Source of the DNA: CAZVRZ01 sp964629965
Lineage (GTDB): Bacteria > Chloroflexota > Anaerolineae > Anaerolineales > UBA4823
Length of the DNA stretch: 11,935 nt
Direction of reading: 5' to 3'
Assembly: GCA_964629965.1 (NCBI GenBank)
Contig: CAZVRZ010000158.1
Coordinates: forward strand, 1-11,935
Shown here: positions 5,400 to 11,935 of the stretch, one piece after another
Layout of the letters: each line of letters opens with the position of its first letter
Position numbering within the stretch: the first letter of the stretch is position 1
Notes under the pieces: generated by a model
Seen by the model: only the letters and a program-made list of their open reading frames with translations
What the model was told of the DNA's origin: nothing
Databases searched by the model: none
Made by a program: the position numbers and the translations under genes

Positions 5400-6473
5400 A
5401 TGCCCAAGCCTCAAGATAAATTGAATGGTTATTTTCATGAACTGGAAGCCCAGCAGAAATTTTCTGGCGTGGTTCGCATTACCCAGGGTGAAGAAGAACG
5501 CTTTGCCGGCGCGTATGGCTATGCCAGCCGTACCTGGAAGATACCCAATTCTCTCTCCACCCGCTTTGATACCGCCTCCATCACCAAGCTCTTCACCGCC
5601 ACGGCTGTCCTCCAGCAGGTGGATGCAGGGCATTTCGACCTGCAAACCAGCGCCGTAGAGTACCTTGGATTGCATGGTACAGCCATTTCCCCGCAGGTCA
5701 ATGTTCATCATCTGCTGACGCACACCTCAGGCATCGCCGACGATGCCGACGAGGAGGCTGGTGAAGATTACGCCGACCTGTGGATTGCCAAACCCAACTA
5801 TTCGGTCACCCGGGCTGAGCATTTTATCCCCCAGTTTGCCTATAAGCCGGCCAACTTTTTGCCTGGGGCGGGCTGCCGTTACTGCAACTGCGCCTATATC
5901 TTGCTGGGCCTGATGGTCGAAAAAGCCAGCGGCATGGATTACCGCGACTACGTCCGGCGGCACATCTATGCTGCCGTGGGGATGAACGATGCAGGCTTCT
6001 TCCACATGGCTGAAATCAACGAGAACGTGGCCGAAGGGGCTGACCCCATCCTGAATGAACAGGAGGAGATCATCGGCTGGCGCAAGAATATCTATTCCTA
6101 CCCGCCCATCGGTACGCCGGATGGCGGGGCGCACGTCACCGCCGCCGGCCTGGAGCGATTCCTGCGGGCTGTAAAACAGGGCGAGCTGCTTTCTGCTGAA
6201 ATGACCCGCTACTTCTTCGAACCGCAGGCGCTGCATACCCAATACGAGACCTGGAAAATGATGTATGGGCCGGGGCTGTGGTTCTACGTAAAAAACGATG
6301 GCGAAGTGCTGTTCTACGAGAAAGAAGGCGAAAACGCCGGCGCCAGCGGGATGATCCGCCATTACCCGGCGCGGGATCTGAGCATGGTTCTACTGTGCAA
6401 CATGCAAAGCGCGGCCTGGGATCCCGCCTGGCATATCCACGAGATGATGATCAATGGTCAGTTCGATACATAA
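5400..6473 (+). CDS. Serine hydrolase, class C beta-lactamase / penicillin-binding-protein fold
   Basis: The protein (357 aa from ATG 5400; a GTG one codon earlier is possible) is a beta-lactamase-superfamily serine hydrolase. The nucleophile motif S-I-T-K lies at 60-63 within FDTASITKLFTATA. The second motif Y-C-N is at 161-163, and the conserved VHHLLTHTSGI is at about 102-112. The usual third motif (K/H-x-G) is replaced by G-E-N-A-G at 310-314. Family members act as esterases, D-amino-acid peptidases or carboxypeptidases; a true beta-lactamase is unlikely without a signal peptide, and none is visible. The GAGGA site is five bases before ATG 5400 but only two before the GTG, so I prefer the ATG. 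Other features upstream are a perfect inverted repeat and a candidate -10. Confidence 0.87.
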   Translation: MPKPQDKLNGYFHELEAQQKFSGVVRITQGEEERFAGAYGYASRTWKIPNSLSTRFDTASITKLFTATAVLQQVDAGHFDLQTSAVEYLGLHGTAISPQVNVHHLLTHTSGIADDADEEAGEDYADLWIAKPNYSVTRAEHFIPQFAYKPANFLPGAGCRYCNCAYILLGLMVEKASGMDYRDYVRRHIYAAVGMNDAGFFHMAEINENVAEGADPILNEQEEIIGWRKNIYSYPPIGTPDGGAHVTAAGLERFLRAVKQGELLSAEMTRYFFEPQALHTQYETWKMMYGPGLWFYVKNDGEVLFYEKEGENAGASGMIRHYPARDLSMVLLCNMQSAAWDPAWHIHEMMINGQFDT

Positions 6474-6503
6474 CCCCAGCCCTGCCTCACATCAGGTATG
6501 GGG
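6474..6503 (+). other. Imperfect hairpin after the serine hydrolase stop
   Basis: CCCCA (6474-6478) pairs with TGGGG (6499-6503), and CCTG (6481-6484) with CAGG (6493-6496), around an 8-base loop and a 2x2 internal loop. There is no T-tract, so it may stabilise or attenuate the transcript rather than end it. Confidence 0.3.
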
Positions 6504-6538
6504 ATTGGCAGTGATCTTTCGAGAAAGGACTGTTGACG

Positions 6539-7588
6539 ATGCAAAGAGATGATGTTGCTCAGCTTTGTGAACGCGAAGCGCTAGAAACCGCCGCCCGCCT
6601 GTTTGGAACATCCAAAGCTGCGTTGGGCAAGTTCGATGATTACGAAGGCTGCGCCAACCTGGTTTATCACTACATGTATGAAGGTCAGCCGCGCGTGCTG
6701 CGCCTTACTTACCGCCCTGACCGCCCGCTGGAGATGATCCAGGCAGAACTTCACTTCGTGGAATACCTGGCCGCAGGCGGGGTGCGAGTTTCAAGACCGG
6801 TTCCATCTATCAATGGGAAACTGATCGAGGTCATTCATGGCGGTGGAATTCCATTCCTTGCGGTTTCGTTTGCTCGGGGGCGGGGCATGCGCGTGCCCGA
6901 TAATGGTTACCGCTATCGAGAAGGCGTGCCTATTGAAGAGTATTTCCAGAACTGGGGTCAAACCCTCGGCCAGATGCACCGCCTGGCAAAATTTTACCAG
7001 CCGTTGAGCAATGCGATCCGCCGCCCAGAATGGCATCAGTGGGAATACAACCGTGCTTTCCCTTACGGCGAGCGGCTGCCAATCATCCAACAGAAATATG
7101 AGCAGTTGGTCGCCGATCTGCACGCCTTGCCCAGGGAGGTCGATTCTTACGGGCTGATCCATAACGATTTTAACGATGGCAACTTCACCGTGGATTATGA
7201 CAACGGCGATATTACCGTCTTCGACTTCGACGACTGCTGCTATTTCTGGTTCATGTACGATATCGCTTGCGCCTGGGAAGGCGGGATCGGGAGAACGATG
7301 TTCCGTCCCTTAGAGGAGCGCCGGGCGTTCATGGGCCACTACATGGAACAGGTGCTGACCGGATACCATCGCGAAAACACCCTGAGCGCTGAATGGCTGG
7401 CACGCTTGCCACTCTTCTTGCGCCTGACACAGATGCAGGAGTTGATGCACTATGCCCAATACCTGGATGAGCCAGATGAAGAAATCCAGGCCGGGCTGCG
7501 CTATAAAATCCACTGCATTGAGAACGATATCCCGTACCTGGGATTTTTCGACAGCGTTTTTTCACCCGAAAGGCCGTTCGAGTTGTAA
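6539..7588 (+). CDS. Aminoglycoside/choline-kinase-like phosphotransferase (APH family)
   Basis: This protein (349 aa from ATG 6539) belongs to the APH/choline kinase fold, which moves phosphate from ATP to a hydroxyl of a small molecule. The catalytic loop is H-N-D-F-N-D-G-N (208-215), matching the H-x-D-x4-N pattern, with D210 as catalytic base. The metal-binding segment is FDFDD (228-232). An N-terminal lobe strand RVLRLTYR (about 52-59) would carry the ATP-binding region. A TTG two codons upstream would sit too close to the AAAGGA ribosome site (6524-6529), so ATG 6539 is preferred. The substrate is unknown; homologues are often annotated as aminoglycoside phosphotransferases without proof. 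It follows the serine hydrolase by 65 bases. An insertion sequence sits immediately after its stop. Confidence 0.88.
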   Translation: MQRDDVAQLCEREALETAARLFGTSKAALGKFDDYEGCANLVYHYMYEGQPRVLRLTYRPDRPLEMIQAELHFVEYLAAGGVRVSRPVPSINGKLIEVIHGGGIPFLAVSFARGRGMRVPDNGYRYREGVPIEEYFQNWGQTLGQMHRLAKFYQPLSNAIRRPEWHQWEYNRAFPYGERLPIIQQKYEQLVADLHALPREVDSYGLIHNDFNDGNFTVDYDNGDITVFDFDDCCYFWFMYDIACAWEGGIGRTMFRPLEERRAFMGHYMEQVLTGYHRENTLSAEWLARLPLFLRLTQMQELMHYAQYLDEPDEEIQAGLRYKIHCIENDIPYLGFFDSVFSPERPFEL

Positions 7589-7591
7589 AAT
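7587..7591. repeat. Target-site duplication, left copy (AAAAT)
   Basis: AAAAT directly precedes the left IS end and matches 8565-8569. Its first two bases are the last two of the phosphotransferase TAA stop. Confidence 0.6.
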
Positions 7592-7610
7592 AACGTGAGT
7601 TCGGGTTAAG
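7592..7610. repeat. IS982 left terminal inverted repeat
   Basis: AACGTGAGTTCGGGTTAAG pairs with the right end at 17 of 19 positions. It contains the last three bases of the transposase frame (TTA, that is TAA on the minus strand). Confidence 0.8.
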
Positions 7611-8487
7611 CCGCCAAAGCAGCCAGGGTATCCCGGCCAATGGACGGTTTGACAGGCTGATGAGCATAGGCAATCAGCCCACACAGTACATTTACAAGGA
7701 AATTGGTGACACTACGGTGGCGTGAGTGTTCGATCTGCGAAATGTTCTTGAGTTGATCAATGATCGTTTCAACAATAGCTCGCTTTCGCAGCAGAAGTTT
7801 ATCGGCAAAAGGCATCAGTCTGTTCTTCATGTTGGATTTGATCTTGGTGATCAACTGAATGCCAAAGGTTCGATAGAGTTCTTCAAATAATGGTTGTGAT
7901 AGGTAGCCTTTATCGCCGAAGAGTTTCCCGAATAGCCTCTTGACGAGTTCTGGAACAGGCTTGCGATCGTCGACATTGCCTGGGGTCAGGGTTACATTGA
8001 GGATTTCGCCACGATCATTGAAAACCAGATGCAGCTTGAAACCAAAGAACCAGCCAGTAGATGTCTTACCCCGCTGAGCTAACCCTGCAAAAACCTTGTG
8101 TGAAGCGATCCGTTGGTTGAGACACACATCCAAGCTGGTTGAATCGATGAAAGAAATGCCAGTGCAATCTCCCAGACAAACCAGGCGCAGGTAGGCACAC
8201 AACGGCAACAGCGCAGAAGGCATGAACTCAACGAACCGTGAGTAACTAACCAGCCCAGGAAATTCTTTCCGCAAATGCACCAGCACATACTCACAGTAGT
8301 AAGCCTTGAAATTGCGGTAGTGCGACTGATGAAAGTGAATCAAGATCGTCATGACTTCACTGATTGAGAGCGATCTGGCTCGCTGACGCCGAATAACTCC
8401 ACTAGAAAGCAATCGTTGTTGATATTTGGGTAGAAATGTAATGCAAAAATCATCGACAGACACGAATAATTCGACTAAACTGTTCAT
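7606..8487 (-). CDS. IS982-family transposase
   Basis: The DDE transposase of the element (293 aa) is full length. Catalytic residues are D115 (SFIDSTSLDVC), D192 (FGDKGY) and E240 (RAIVETIIDQLKN), all in typical IS982 contexts. Further family blocks are SISEVMTILIHFHQSHYRNF near the N-terminus, KTSTGWFFGFKLHLVFNDRG (141-160) and QIEHSRHRS near the C-terminus. The ATG at 8487 is preceded by AAGGAG with a five-base spacer. A TTG 13 codons upstream would start inside the region next to the right end and has less support. Gene composition is lower in GC than the host genes around it. Confidence 0.93.
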   Translation of the reverse strand: MNSLVELFVSVDDFCITFLPKYQQRLLSSGVIRRQRARSLSISEVMTILIHFHQSHYRNFKAYYCEYVLVHLRKEFPGLVSYSRFVEFMPSALLPLCAYLRLVCLGDCTGISFIDSTSLDVCLNQRIASHKVFAGLAQRGKTSTGWFFGFKLHLVFNDRGEILNVTLTPGNVDDRKPVPELVKRLFGKLFGDKGYLSQPLFEELYRTFGIQLITKIKSNMKNRLMPFADKLLLRKRAIVETIIDQLKNISQIEHSRHRSVTNFLVNVLCGLIAYAHQPVKPSIGRDTLAALAA

Positions 8488-8545
8488 GGAGGCTCCTTGG
8501 TTCAACTCGGGTTCTGGTAAAACCAAGTTTATACCATTGGAGCCT

Positions 8546-8564
8546 CTTATCCCGAACTGACGTT
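8546..8564. repeat. IS982 right terminal inverted repeat
   Basis: CTTATCCCGAACTGACGTT is the near-perfect reverse complement of the left end, with mismatches at two positions. Confidence 0.8.
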
Positions 8565-8569
8565 AAAAT
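8565..8569. repeat. Target-site duplication, right copy (AAAAT)
   Basis: AAAAT follows the right IS end directly and equals 7587-7591. Joining the flanks through one copy restores an uninterrupted sequence in which the phosphotransferase still ends in TAA. Confidence 0.6.
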
Positions 8570-8641
8570 ATGATGTACCGCTGTTAACTCAATTCGAAAT
8601 ATTCGTCTGTGTCCAACCCAGGAATAATCCCCTCACCGATT

Positions 8642-9532
8642 CTATTTGATCGCGACCTCAAACACTTTCGTTTCACTCTCCACCTCATACCCCAGCCCCG
8701 TATACACACCCAGCGCGGCGCGATTCTCAGCTTTGACCTCTAAGCTGGCGTACTGCAAGCCGCGTGCTTTCAGGTAGCTTAGCGCCTCGGCCAGCAGCAC
8801 CCGCGCCAGGCCATGACCGCGGTATTCGGCCAGGGTAAAAACATACTCCGTGGCCCCCGCCGGGCTGCCCGGCTGCCAGAACACCAGAACGCTAGCTGCC
8901 AGTTGTTCTGTGGTAAAAGCCGCCATATTGATGCCCTGCTCCCATAGGGGCGTTTGGGCAAAATACTGCCACTCTTCCAGGGAGGTGGTCGCTTCGGGGA
9001 AGCAGGCGTTGCGCCCGGCCAGGTACTGGCGCTGTTCAGCCTCGCTCTCCATGCGCCAGCCGCGCAAGACAAAGCCAGCGGGCATGGGCAGGGCAGGGAC
9101 TGGCAAAGACAGGTCGCGGCCCATATTGAAAATGCCGTAGCGATACTGCCCGCCTTGTTCTTCAGCAAAGCGAATCGCGGCTTCTTCGTGCGGATGATAC
9201 TGAAAACACAAAATGTGCTGTCCGCCCTGGCGCGCCTGCCCCACCAGCCAACTCCACAAGGCCGCCTTGGATTCTGCCTCGTTCTCTAATCCGGGCAGCG
9301 TCATCACCTCCACCCAGGCATGCTCTCCCTGGGCGAGATAAGGCGCATACCCCACCAGGCGTTCCTGGCCATCGAAGGCGCCCGCCACCTTCTGCCCGCC
9401 ATCGAAATAAGGCGAGAAATAAAACTGCGCCGGCGGGGAGGTACGCGTCGGATAGACCTGCGTATATTGCTGCAGCAGGTGGTTTAGTGCCTCAACATCG
9501 GCTTCACACAAAGTGCGCATTGTAACGGTCAT
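8642..9532 (-). CDS. GNAT-family N-acetyltransferase, tandem-domain (second copy type)
   Basis: This 296-aa protein has two GNAT-fold halves. The C-terminal half holds motif A: FTLAEYRGHGLARVLLAEAL with the CoA loop RGHGLA (238-243), followed by LEVKAENRAALGVYTGLGYE (264-282), the standard motif B with its N270 and Y277. The N-terminal half (about 1-140), starting MTVTMRTLCEADVEALN, is more degenerate and ends with the YGIFNMGRDLSL strand. The layout recalls mycothiol-synthase-like double acetyltransferases, but the substrate is unknown. The ATG at 9532 follows an AGAGGAA site. It is the last gene of a minus-strand series. It is not a close copy of the other tandem GNAT at 2505-3479. Confidence 0.87.
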   Translation of the reverse strand: MTVTMRTLCEADVEALNHLLQQYTQVYPTRTSPPAQFYFSPYFDGGQKVAGAFDGQERLVGYAPYLAQGEHAWVEVMTLPGLENEAESKAALWSWLVGQARQGGQHILCFQYHPHEEAAIRFAEEQGGQYRYGIFNMGRDLSLPVPALPMPAGFVLRGWRMESEAEQRQYLAGRNACFPEATTSLEEWQYFAQTPLWEQGINMAAFTTEQLAASVLVFWQPGSPAGATEYVFTLAEYRGHGLARVLLAEALSYLKARGLQYASLEVKAENRAALGVYTGLGYEVESETKVFEVAIK

Positions 9533-9553
9533 AGGCTTCCTCTGAAAGAGATA

Positions 9554-9661
9554 TCAAGCAGGTGCAGAAAACCGCGCCCGCAGCGGGGCCGGATTCCGGC
9601 GGGTGTAGTCATTTTGAAAATGCGGCAAGACCTGGTGCACTTGCTCTATGGGCACGGTCAT
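9554..9661 (-). CDS. Candidate 35-aa ORF between the six-TM protein and the GNAT
   Basis: A 36-codon frame (ATG 9661, TGA 9554-9556) begins five bases after the stop of the six-TM gene and ends about 20 bases before the GNAT start. The product starts MTVPIEQVHQVLPHFQ and continues with an Arg/Pro-rich stretch (RRNPAPLRARF). It looks amphipathic and coding-like, but has no good ribosome site and no recognised family. It may be a real small protein, a fragment of a longer lost gene, or chance. It is the only candidate in this 134-base gap. Confidence 0.3.
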   Translation of the reverse strand: MTVPIEQVHQVLPHFQNDYTRRNPAPLRARFSAPA

Positions 9662-9666
9662 GTTTG

Positions 9667-10377
9667 TCACTGACTGTCTGCCCTCAACTGGTTTCTAAAC
9701 ACGACACCCAACAAGATGCCGTTGACCAGCAGCACCAGCCAATCGATCGAGATAATTGTCACCTCAAAACGGTCCTGCCGATCCAAGCCGTACAGCGACG
9801 AAAATGCGATCAAACTAACCAGGGCCAATCCAGAACCAGAAAGAAATACCCAGCGCACAGCCGTTTGCAGCCGGTCTTTACCGGTAAAGATCAGCGCGAT
9901 AAACAAGAATGACAGCGCCATCAGCAGGTAACCCAATTCCTCCAGGGCGATAAAGACGCCATGCGCGTTGTACTGGGTCAGCAGAGTGAGTCCTTCGGTC
10001 TCGCCGCTCATCAGGCTGATCGGCACCACCGAAAATTGGATGAAATAATCACTAGCCAGCACTAACGCTGCCATGCTGGCAAAAACCAATCCAATCTGAC
10101 CGTAAACCTTTTTGCGCGGCGCAGCCGTTGCCTGGATCGCAACCGTCCAGATGACATAAGCCAGCATCAGTAAGCCGGCCAGGGGCATCCAGCGGTAATC
10201 CTTGGGAAACTGGGCCACCGTGTCCAGGTAGGGATATTCAATGCAGCCTTCCAGGCAGTTCGCGCCGGAAATGGGCACCGCGACAATGGCAAAGCCGAAG
10301 GTGACCAGTGTCAAAATAACCACTGTGAGCGAAGCATAAAAGCCAACCTGGTTGGCGCTTTTCATGGTTTCATCCAT
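9667..10377 (-). CDS. Uncharacterised six-TM membrane protein
   Basis: The protein (236 aa from ATG 10377) has six clear hydrophobic segments: VGFYASLTVVILTLVTFGFA, WMPLAGLLMLAYVIWTVA, IGLVFASMAALVLASDYF, FIALEELGYLLMALSFLFIA, VFLSGSGLALVSLIAFSS and TIISIDWLVLLVNGILLGVV. Between TM1 and TM2 lies a loop with a Cys pair (GANCLEGCIEY). The frame opens 11 codons earlier (10410). I prefer 10377 because AAAGCAGG lies about eight bases upstream, while the earlier ATG has no such site. I do not recognise a family. It follows the four-TM gene by 51 bases on the same strand. Confidence 0.7.
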   Translation of the reverse strand: MDETMKSANQVGFYASLTVVILTLVTFGFAIVAVPISGANCLEGCIEYPYLDTVAQFPKDYRWMPLAGLLMLAYVIWTVAIQATAAPRKKVYGQIGLVFASMAALVLASDYFIQFSVVPISLMSGETEGLTLLTQYNAHGVFIALEELGYLLMALSFLFIALIFTGKDRLQTAVRWVFLSGSGLALVSLIAFSSLYGLDRQDRFEVTIISIDWLVLLVNGILLGVVFRNQLRADSQ

Positions 10378-10428
10378 CTTTGTAACCTGCTTTCTGTGCG
10401 AAATCATCATGGTTGGTTGGAGGCCGGT

Positions 10429-10812
10429 TTAACAAAATAGGCATAGAACAATCCCAGTCACAAAGAAAATGATGGCGCCAATCACTCCACCCGTCATTGC
10501 CCAAAAGTGATATCCAAGCAATCCGCCCAACAAAACGCCATAAATTTGACCCGACAAAACCCCTACGGCCATCACTGCACCGCGGGTATTCACCCAGTTG
10601 GAACCCTTTGCCATCAGATAGCCCAACCCCGCAGAAAGCGAGATACCCAAACCAGAAAACGGCAATACCAGGAACAGGAGGGCATCGAATGGTAAAAGCC
10701 GAAGCATCAACAAAATAATGAAAACGGGTAATGCAAATACAACCTGCAGAACAGCGACAAATCCCAGAAATTCTCCAAAGGAAATCTTGCTTGTGCTGTT
10801 TTGCCCCGACAT
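10429..10812 (-). CDS. Small uncharacterised membrane protein (four TM)
   Basis: The product (127 aa from ATG 10812) is almost entirely hydrophobic. Four segments can be seen: LGFVAVLQVVFALPVFIILL, LLFLVLPFSGLGISLSAGLG, AVMAVGVLSGQIYGVLLGGL and MTGGVIGAIIFFVTGIVLCL. Gly-rich helices are common in small transporter-like or scaffold proteins, but no family is recognised. ATG 10812 has an AGGGGA site; the GTG at 10830 would overlap the upstream gene. The AbiEii-type gene stops only eight bases before this start, and its stop codon is close to the ribosome site, so these two genes are very likely co-transcribed and perhaps coupled. Confidence 0.68.
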   Translation of the reverse strand: MSGQNSTSKISFGEFLGFVAVLQVVFALPVFIILLMLRLLPFDALLFLVLPFSGLGISLSAGLGYLMAKGSNWVNTRGAVMAVGVLSGQIYGVLLGGLLGYHFWAMTGGVIGAIIFFVTGIVLCLFC

Positions 10813-10820
10813 TTCTTCCC

Positions 10821-11495
10821 CTACTTCCACAGGTCAGCCAAATTCTTACGGCCTGCCTCCATCGCCTGGCGTTCCAAGAATTTTTTCATCTTCGACCATG
10901 GCGTTTTATCCAACATGTGCGGCATGGGCAGGGCATCGGCGTCGGCAAAATAGGCCAGCGCTCGTATCGCACTGACCGGGAAACTGCGCACGCGCGCATA
11001 TTTCACGGCTGCCACTTCAAAGATGGTTTCCAAAGAGACTACCTGGAGCAGGTAGTATAAATCTACCATATCCTTGCGCGTACCGCGATCTATAATAGCC
11101 GCCAGTTTCATGGCACCAATCTCCGGGATAGTAGCCAGTGGAACTCCATCCAGCAGCAAAGGCACCTGCACCAAAGGATAAAGCGGCAATCGGAAAAAGC
11201 TGACACCCACCCCCTGCCAGGTAGCGGCAAAGGTACCATCCTTATCGTAGGTTATCGCCAGGGATGGGTTGTTTAACAAAAAACGCAAGGCATCGCGTTG
11301 GTCAGGTCCAACTGCAGCTTCATCAGGAGAGAAGAAATCAAGATCAACTGAAAAGCGATGTCCCAGGTGCAATGCAAGCCCAGTGCCACCAGCCAAGTAA
11401 AAACCAGTGATAAAGGGCAGGCGCGCCACTTGGTGAAAAGCCTGGCGCGTGGGGGATGTCAGGGACTCCCAGTGAGGCTGGCTCATGGATTCCAT
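10821..11495 (-). CDS. AbiEii/AbiGii-type nucleotidyltransferase (toxin component)
   Basis: The 224-aa product carries the DNA-polymerase-beta-like nucleotidyltransferase signature of AbiEii: FYLAGGTGLALHLGHRFSVD (33-51) followed by DLDFF (51-55), with metal-binding D51 and D53. A downstream motif is IPEIGAMKLAAIIDRGTRKD followed by MVDLYYLL (123-150), where K130, D136 and K141/D142 fit the family. AbiEii toxins transfer nucleotides to tRNA or other acceptors and cause growth arrest or phage abortive infection; the paired antitoxin counters this. Two starts compete: ATG 11495 (13-base overlap with the upstream gene) and ATG 11486 (ATGA four-base overlap). The upstream DUF6922-like gene is the natural partner. 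Confidence 0.85.
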   Translation of the reverse strand: MESMSQPHWESLTSPTRQAFHQVARLPFITGFYLAGGTGLALHLGHRFSVDLDFFSPDEAAVGPDQRDALRFLLNNPSLAITYDKDGTFAATWQGVGVSFFRLPLYPLVQVPLLLDGVPLATIPEIGAMKLAAIIDRGTRKDMVDLYYLLQVVSLETIFEVAAVKYARVRSFPVSAIRALAYFADADALPMPHMLDKTPWSKMKKFLERQAMEAGRKNLADLWK

Positions 11496-11785
11496 AGCTC
11501 ACCTTTGCCAAACGGCGCGGGCTGCCAACGACGGACGCGCAGCAGCTTCCGCCAGTAATTGAATGTAACGGGTTTCAGCCAGCGCTCGCCATGTTCGCGC
11601 AGGAATCGCTGTATGCGCTGGCAAGAATATACCTGGAAGAGCCAACGTACCTCATCCCAGGTGCCATATTCCAGAGTACGCTGAATAATGAGATTGGCGT
11701 CCTTGCGCAAACGCAAATCTGCCAGGTCATATTCCTGAAAATAGGGCTGCAAAGAAGCCGGAATCGGGAGAGGCCGCATACTCAT
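11483..11785 (-). CDS. DUF6922-like protein, probable antitoxin partner of the AbiEii-type toxin
   Basis: This 100-aa protein reads as the small partner gene that usually sits before such nucleotidyltransferases. It has the pattern PYFQEYDLADLRLRKDANLI followed by IQRTLEYGTWDEVRWLFQVY (about 14-53), then a basic tail (RRW). The helical block with I-I-x-R-x-L-E-x-G-T-W-x-x-V matches what I recall of DUF6922. Its Arg content suggests DNA binding and autoregulation, which is inferred. The ATG at 11785 has no ribosome site; M3 at 11779 is an alternative start. The 3' end overlaps the toxin start by 4 or 13 bases. A candidate promoter sits directly upstream. Confidence 0.75.
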   Translation of the reverse strand: MSMRPLPIPASLQPYFQEYDLADLRLRKDANLIIQRTLEYGTWDEVRWLFQVYSCQRIQRFLREHGERWLKPVTFNYWRKLLRVRRWQPAPFGKGELWNP

Positions 11786-11791
11786 AAATCA

Positions 11792-11820
11792 ATTGTAACA
11801 TCAGGGGAGTTAAAAGACAA
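11792..11820 (-). promoter_or_regulatory. Candidate promoter of the toxin-antitoxin operon
   Basis: On the minus strand TTGTCT (11815-11820; four of six) is 17 bp from TACAAT (11792-11797; five of six). The start site would fall at about 11785, at or next to the ATG, so the transcript may be leaderless. The -35 lies in the T-rich tail of the preceding terminator. Confidence 0.45.
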
Positions 11821-11853
11821 AACCCCCACTTCTTCTAACGAGTTCGGGGGGTT
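11812..11853 (-). terminator. Intrinsic terminator of the upstream (partial) minus-strand gene
   Basis: On the minus strand AACCCCC (11847-11853) pairs with GGGGGTT (11821-11827), with an inner ACT/AGT extension, followed by the T-rich tail TTTTGTCTTTT. It lies about 35 bases after the TGA of the partial gene at 11888. Confidence 0.65.
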
Positions 11854-11887
11854 CAGAAAATTCCCTTAGCAATGATCTACTCTCCCA

Positions 11888-11935
11888 TCATGACCCTTGA
11901 ACCTGCTCACGGAAATCCTCCAGCCACCCTCGATC
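11888..11935 (-). CDS. 3' end of an uncharacterised gene (15 codons plus stop)
   Basis: From the window edge, an open frame reads DRGWLEDFREQVQGS and stops with TGA at 11888-11890. It has the composition of a normal coding C-terminus and is followed by an intrinsic terminator, which supports a real gene end. Identity cannot be judged from 15 residues. Confidence 0.5.
   Translation of the reverse strand, partial: DRGWLEDFREQVQGS

Larger units (their letters stand above)
7592..8564 (-). mobile_element. Complete IS982-family insertion sequence (973 bp)
   Basis: The element is bounded by 19-bp terminal inverted repeats. The left end (7592-7610) reads AACGTGAGTTCGGGTTAAG, and the right end (8546-8564), reverse-complemented, differs from it at two positions. 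A 5-bp AAAAT direct repeat flanks it on both sides. It contains one full-length transposase gene whose stop codon lies inside the left repeat. Its size fits IS982 elements (about 1 kb). Both ends and the transposase are intact, so it may still be active or be a recent arrival. It lies between convergent genes (phosphotransferase and GNAT) and breaks neither. Confidence 0.85.

Noticed and set aside
5727..6362. 211-aa minus-strand frame inside the serine hydrolase gene
   Set aside because: The plus strand carries SITK, YCN and THTSG motifs in order; the antisense frame has no recognisable feature.
11866..11935. A stretch near the right edge whose minus strand contains GGGAGAGTAG, like the 3' end of 5S rRNA
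   Set aside because: The preceding bases do not match 5S helices or the conserved GATGGTA block, and they read as an open coding frame ending in TGA followed by a terminator.

Overview
The window reads like a chromosomal segment of an uncultivated or environmental bacterium, plausibly Chloroflexota (Anaerolineae-like). That guess rests on the style of the proteins (a TolB-type lipoprotein with a Pro/Ser/Thr linker, tandem-GNAT acetyltransferases, an ICMT-like membrane methyltransferase) and on GC-rich codon use. No marker gene fixes the taxon. GC-rich genes contrast with a lower-GC stretch around 870-1285 and a lower-GC insertion sequence at 7592-8564. No tRNA, rRNA or CRISPR array was found.

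Layout. (1) 1-861, minus strand: most of an HNH restriction endonuclease of the phosphorothioate-DNA-binding (type IV-like) kind, running off the left edge. It is preceded by a 67-codon ORF that stops three bases before its start codon. (2) 862-1285: a divergent control region with a candidate promoter on each strand and a small hairpin. (3) 1286-5321, plus strand: a tight operon of a six-blade TolB/PD40 lipoprotein with a C-terminal FG-GAP-like unit, a tandem GNAT, an ICMT-family methyltransferase, a Cys-rich V4R-like protein, and a 56-aa Cys-rich microprotein joined to it by an ATGA overlap. (4) 5355-7588, plus strand: a perfect 10-bp inverted repeat over a candidate promoter, then a class-C-beta-lactamase-fold serine hydrolase and an aminoglycoside/choline-kinase-like phosphotransferase. 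(5) 7592-8564: a complete IS982-family insertion sequence with 19-bp terminal repeats and a 5-bp target duplication that overlaps the phosphotransferase stop codon. (6) 11785 down to 8642, minus strand: a likely toxin-antitoxin operon (DUF6922-like protein and AbiEii-type nucleotidyltransferase), followed on the same strand by a four-TM protein, a six-TM protein, a 35-aa ORF and a second tandem GNAT. (7) 11888-11935: the last 15 codons of another minus-strand gene, with its terminator just upstream of the toxin-antitoxin promoter.

The two ends carry defence-type functions (modified-DNA restriction; AbiE-like toxin-antitoxin). The middle carries small-molecule modification enzymes (two GNATs, a methyltransferase, a phosphotransferase, a serine hydrolase) around uncharacterised Cys-rich and membrane proteins. 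The parts most worth a second look are the Cys-rich protein plus microprotein pair, the extension of the AbiEii operon into membrane-protein genes, the restriction enzyme with its coupled upstream ORF, and the palindrome over the serine-hydrolase promoter.
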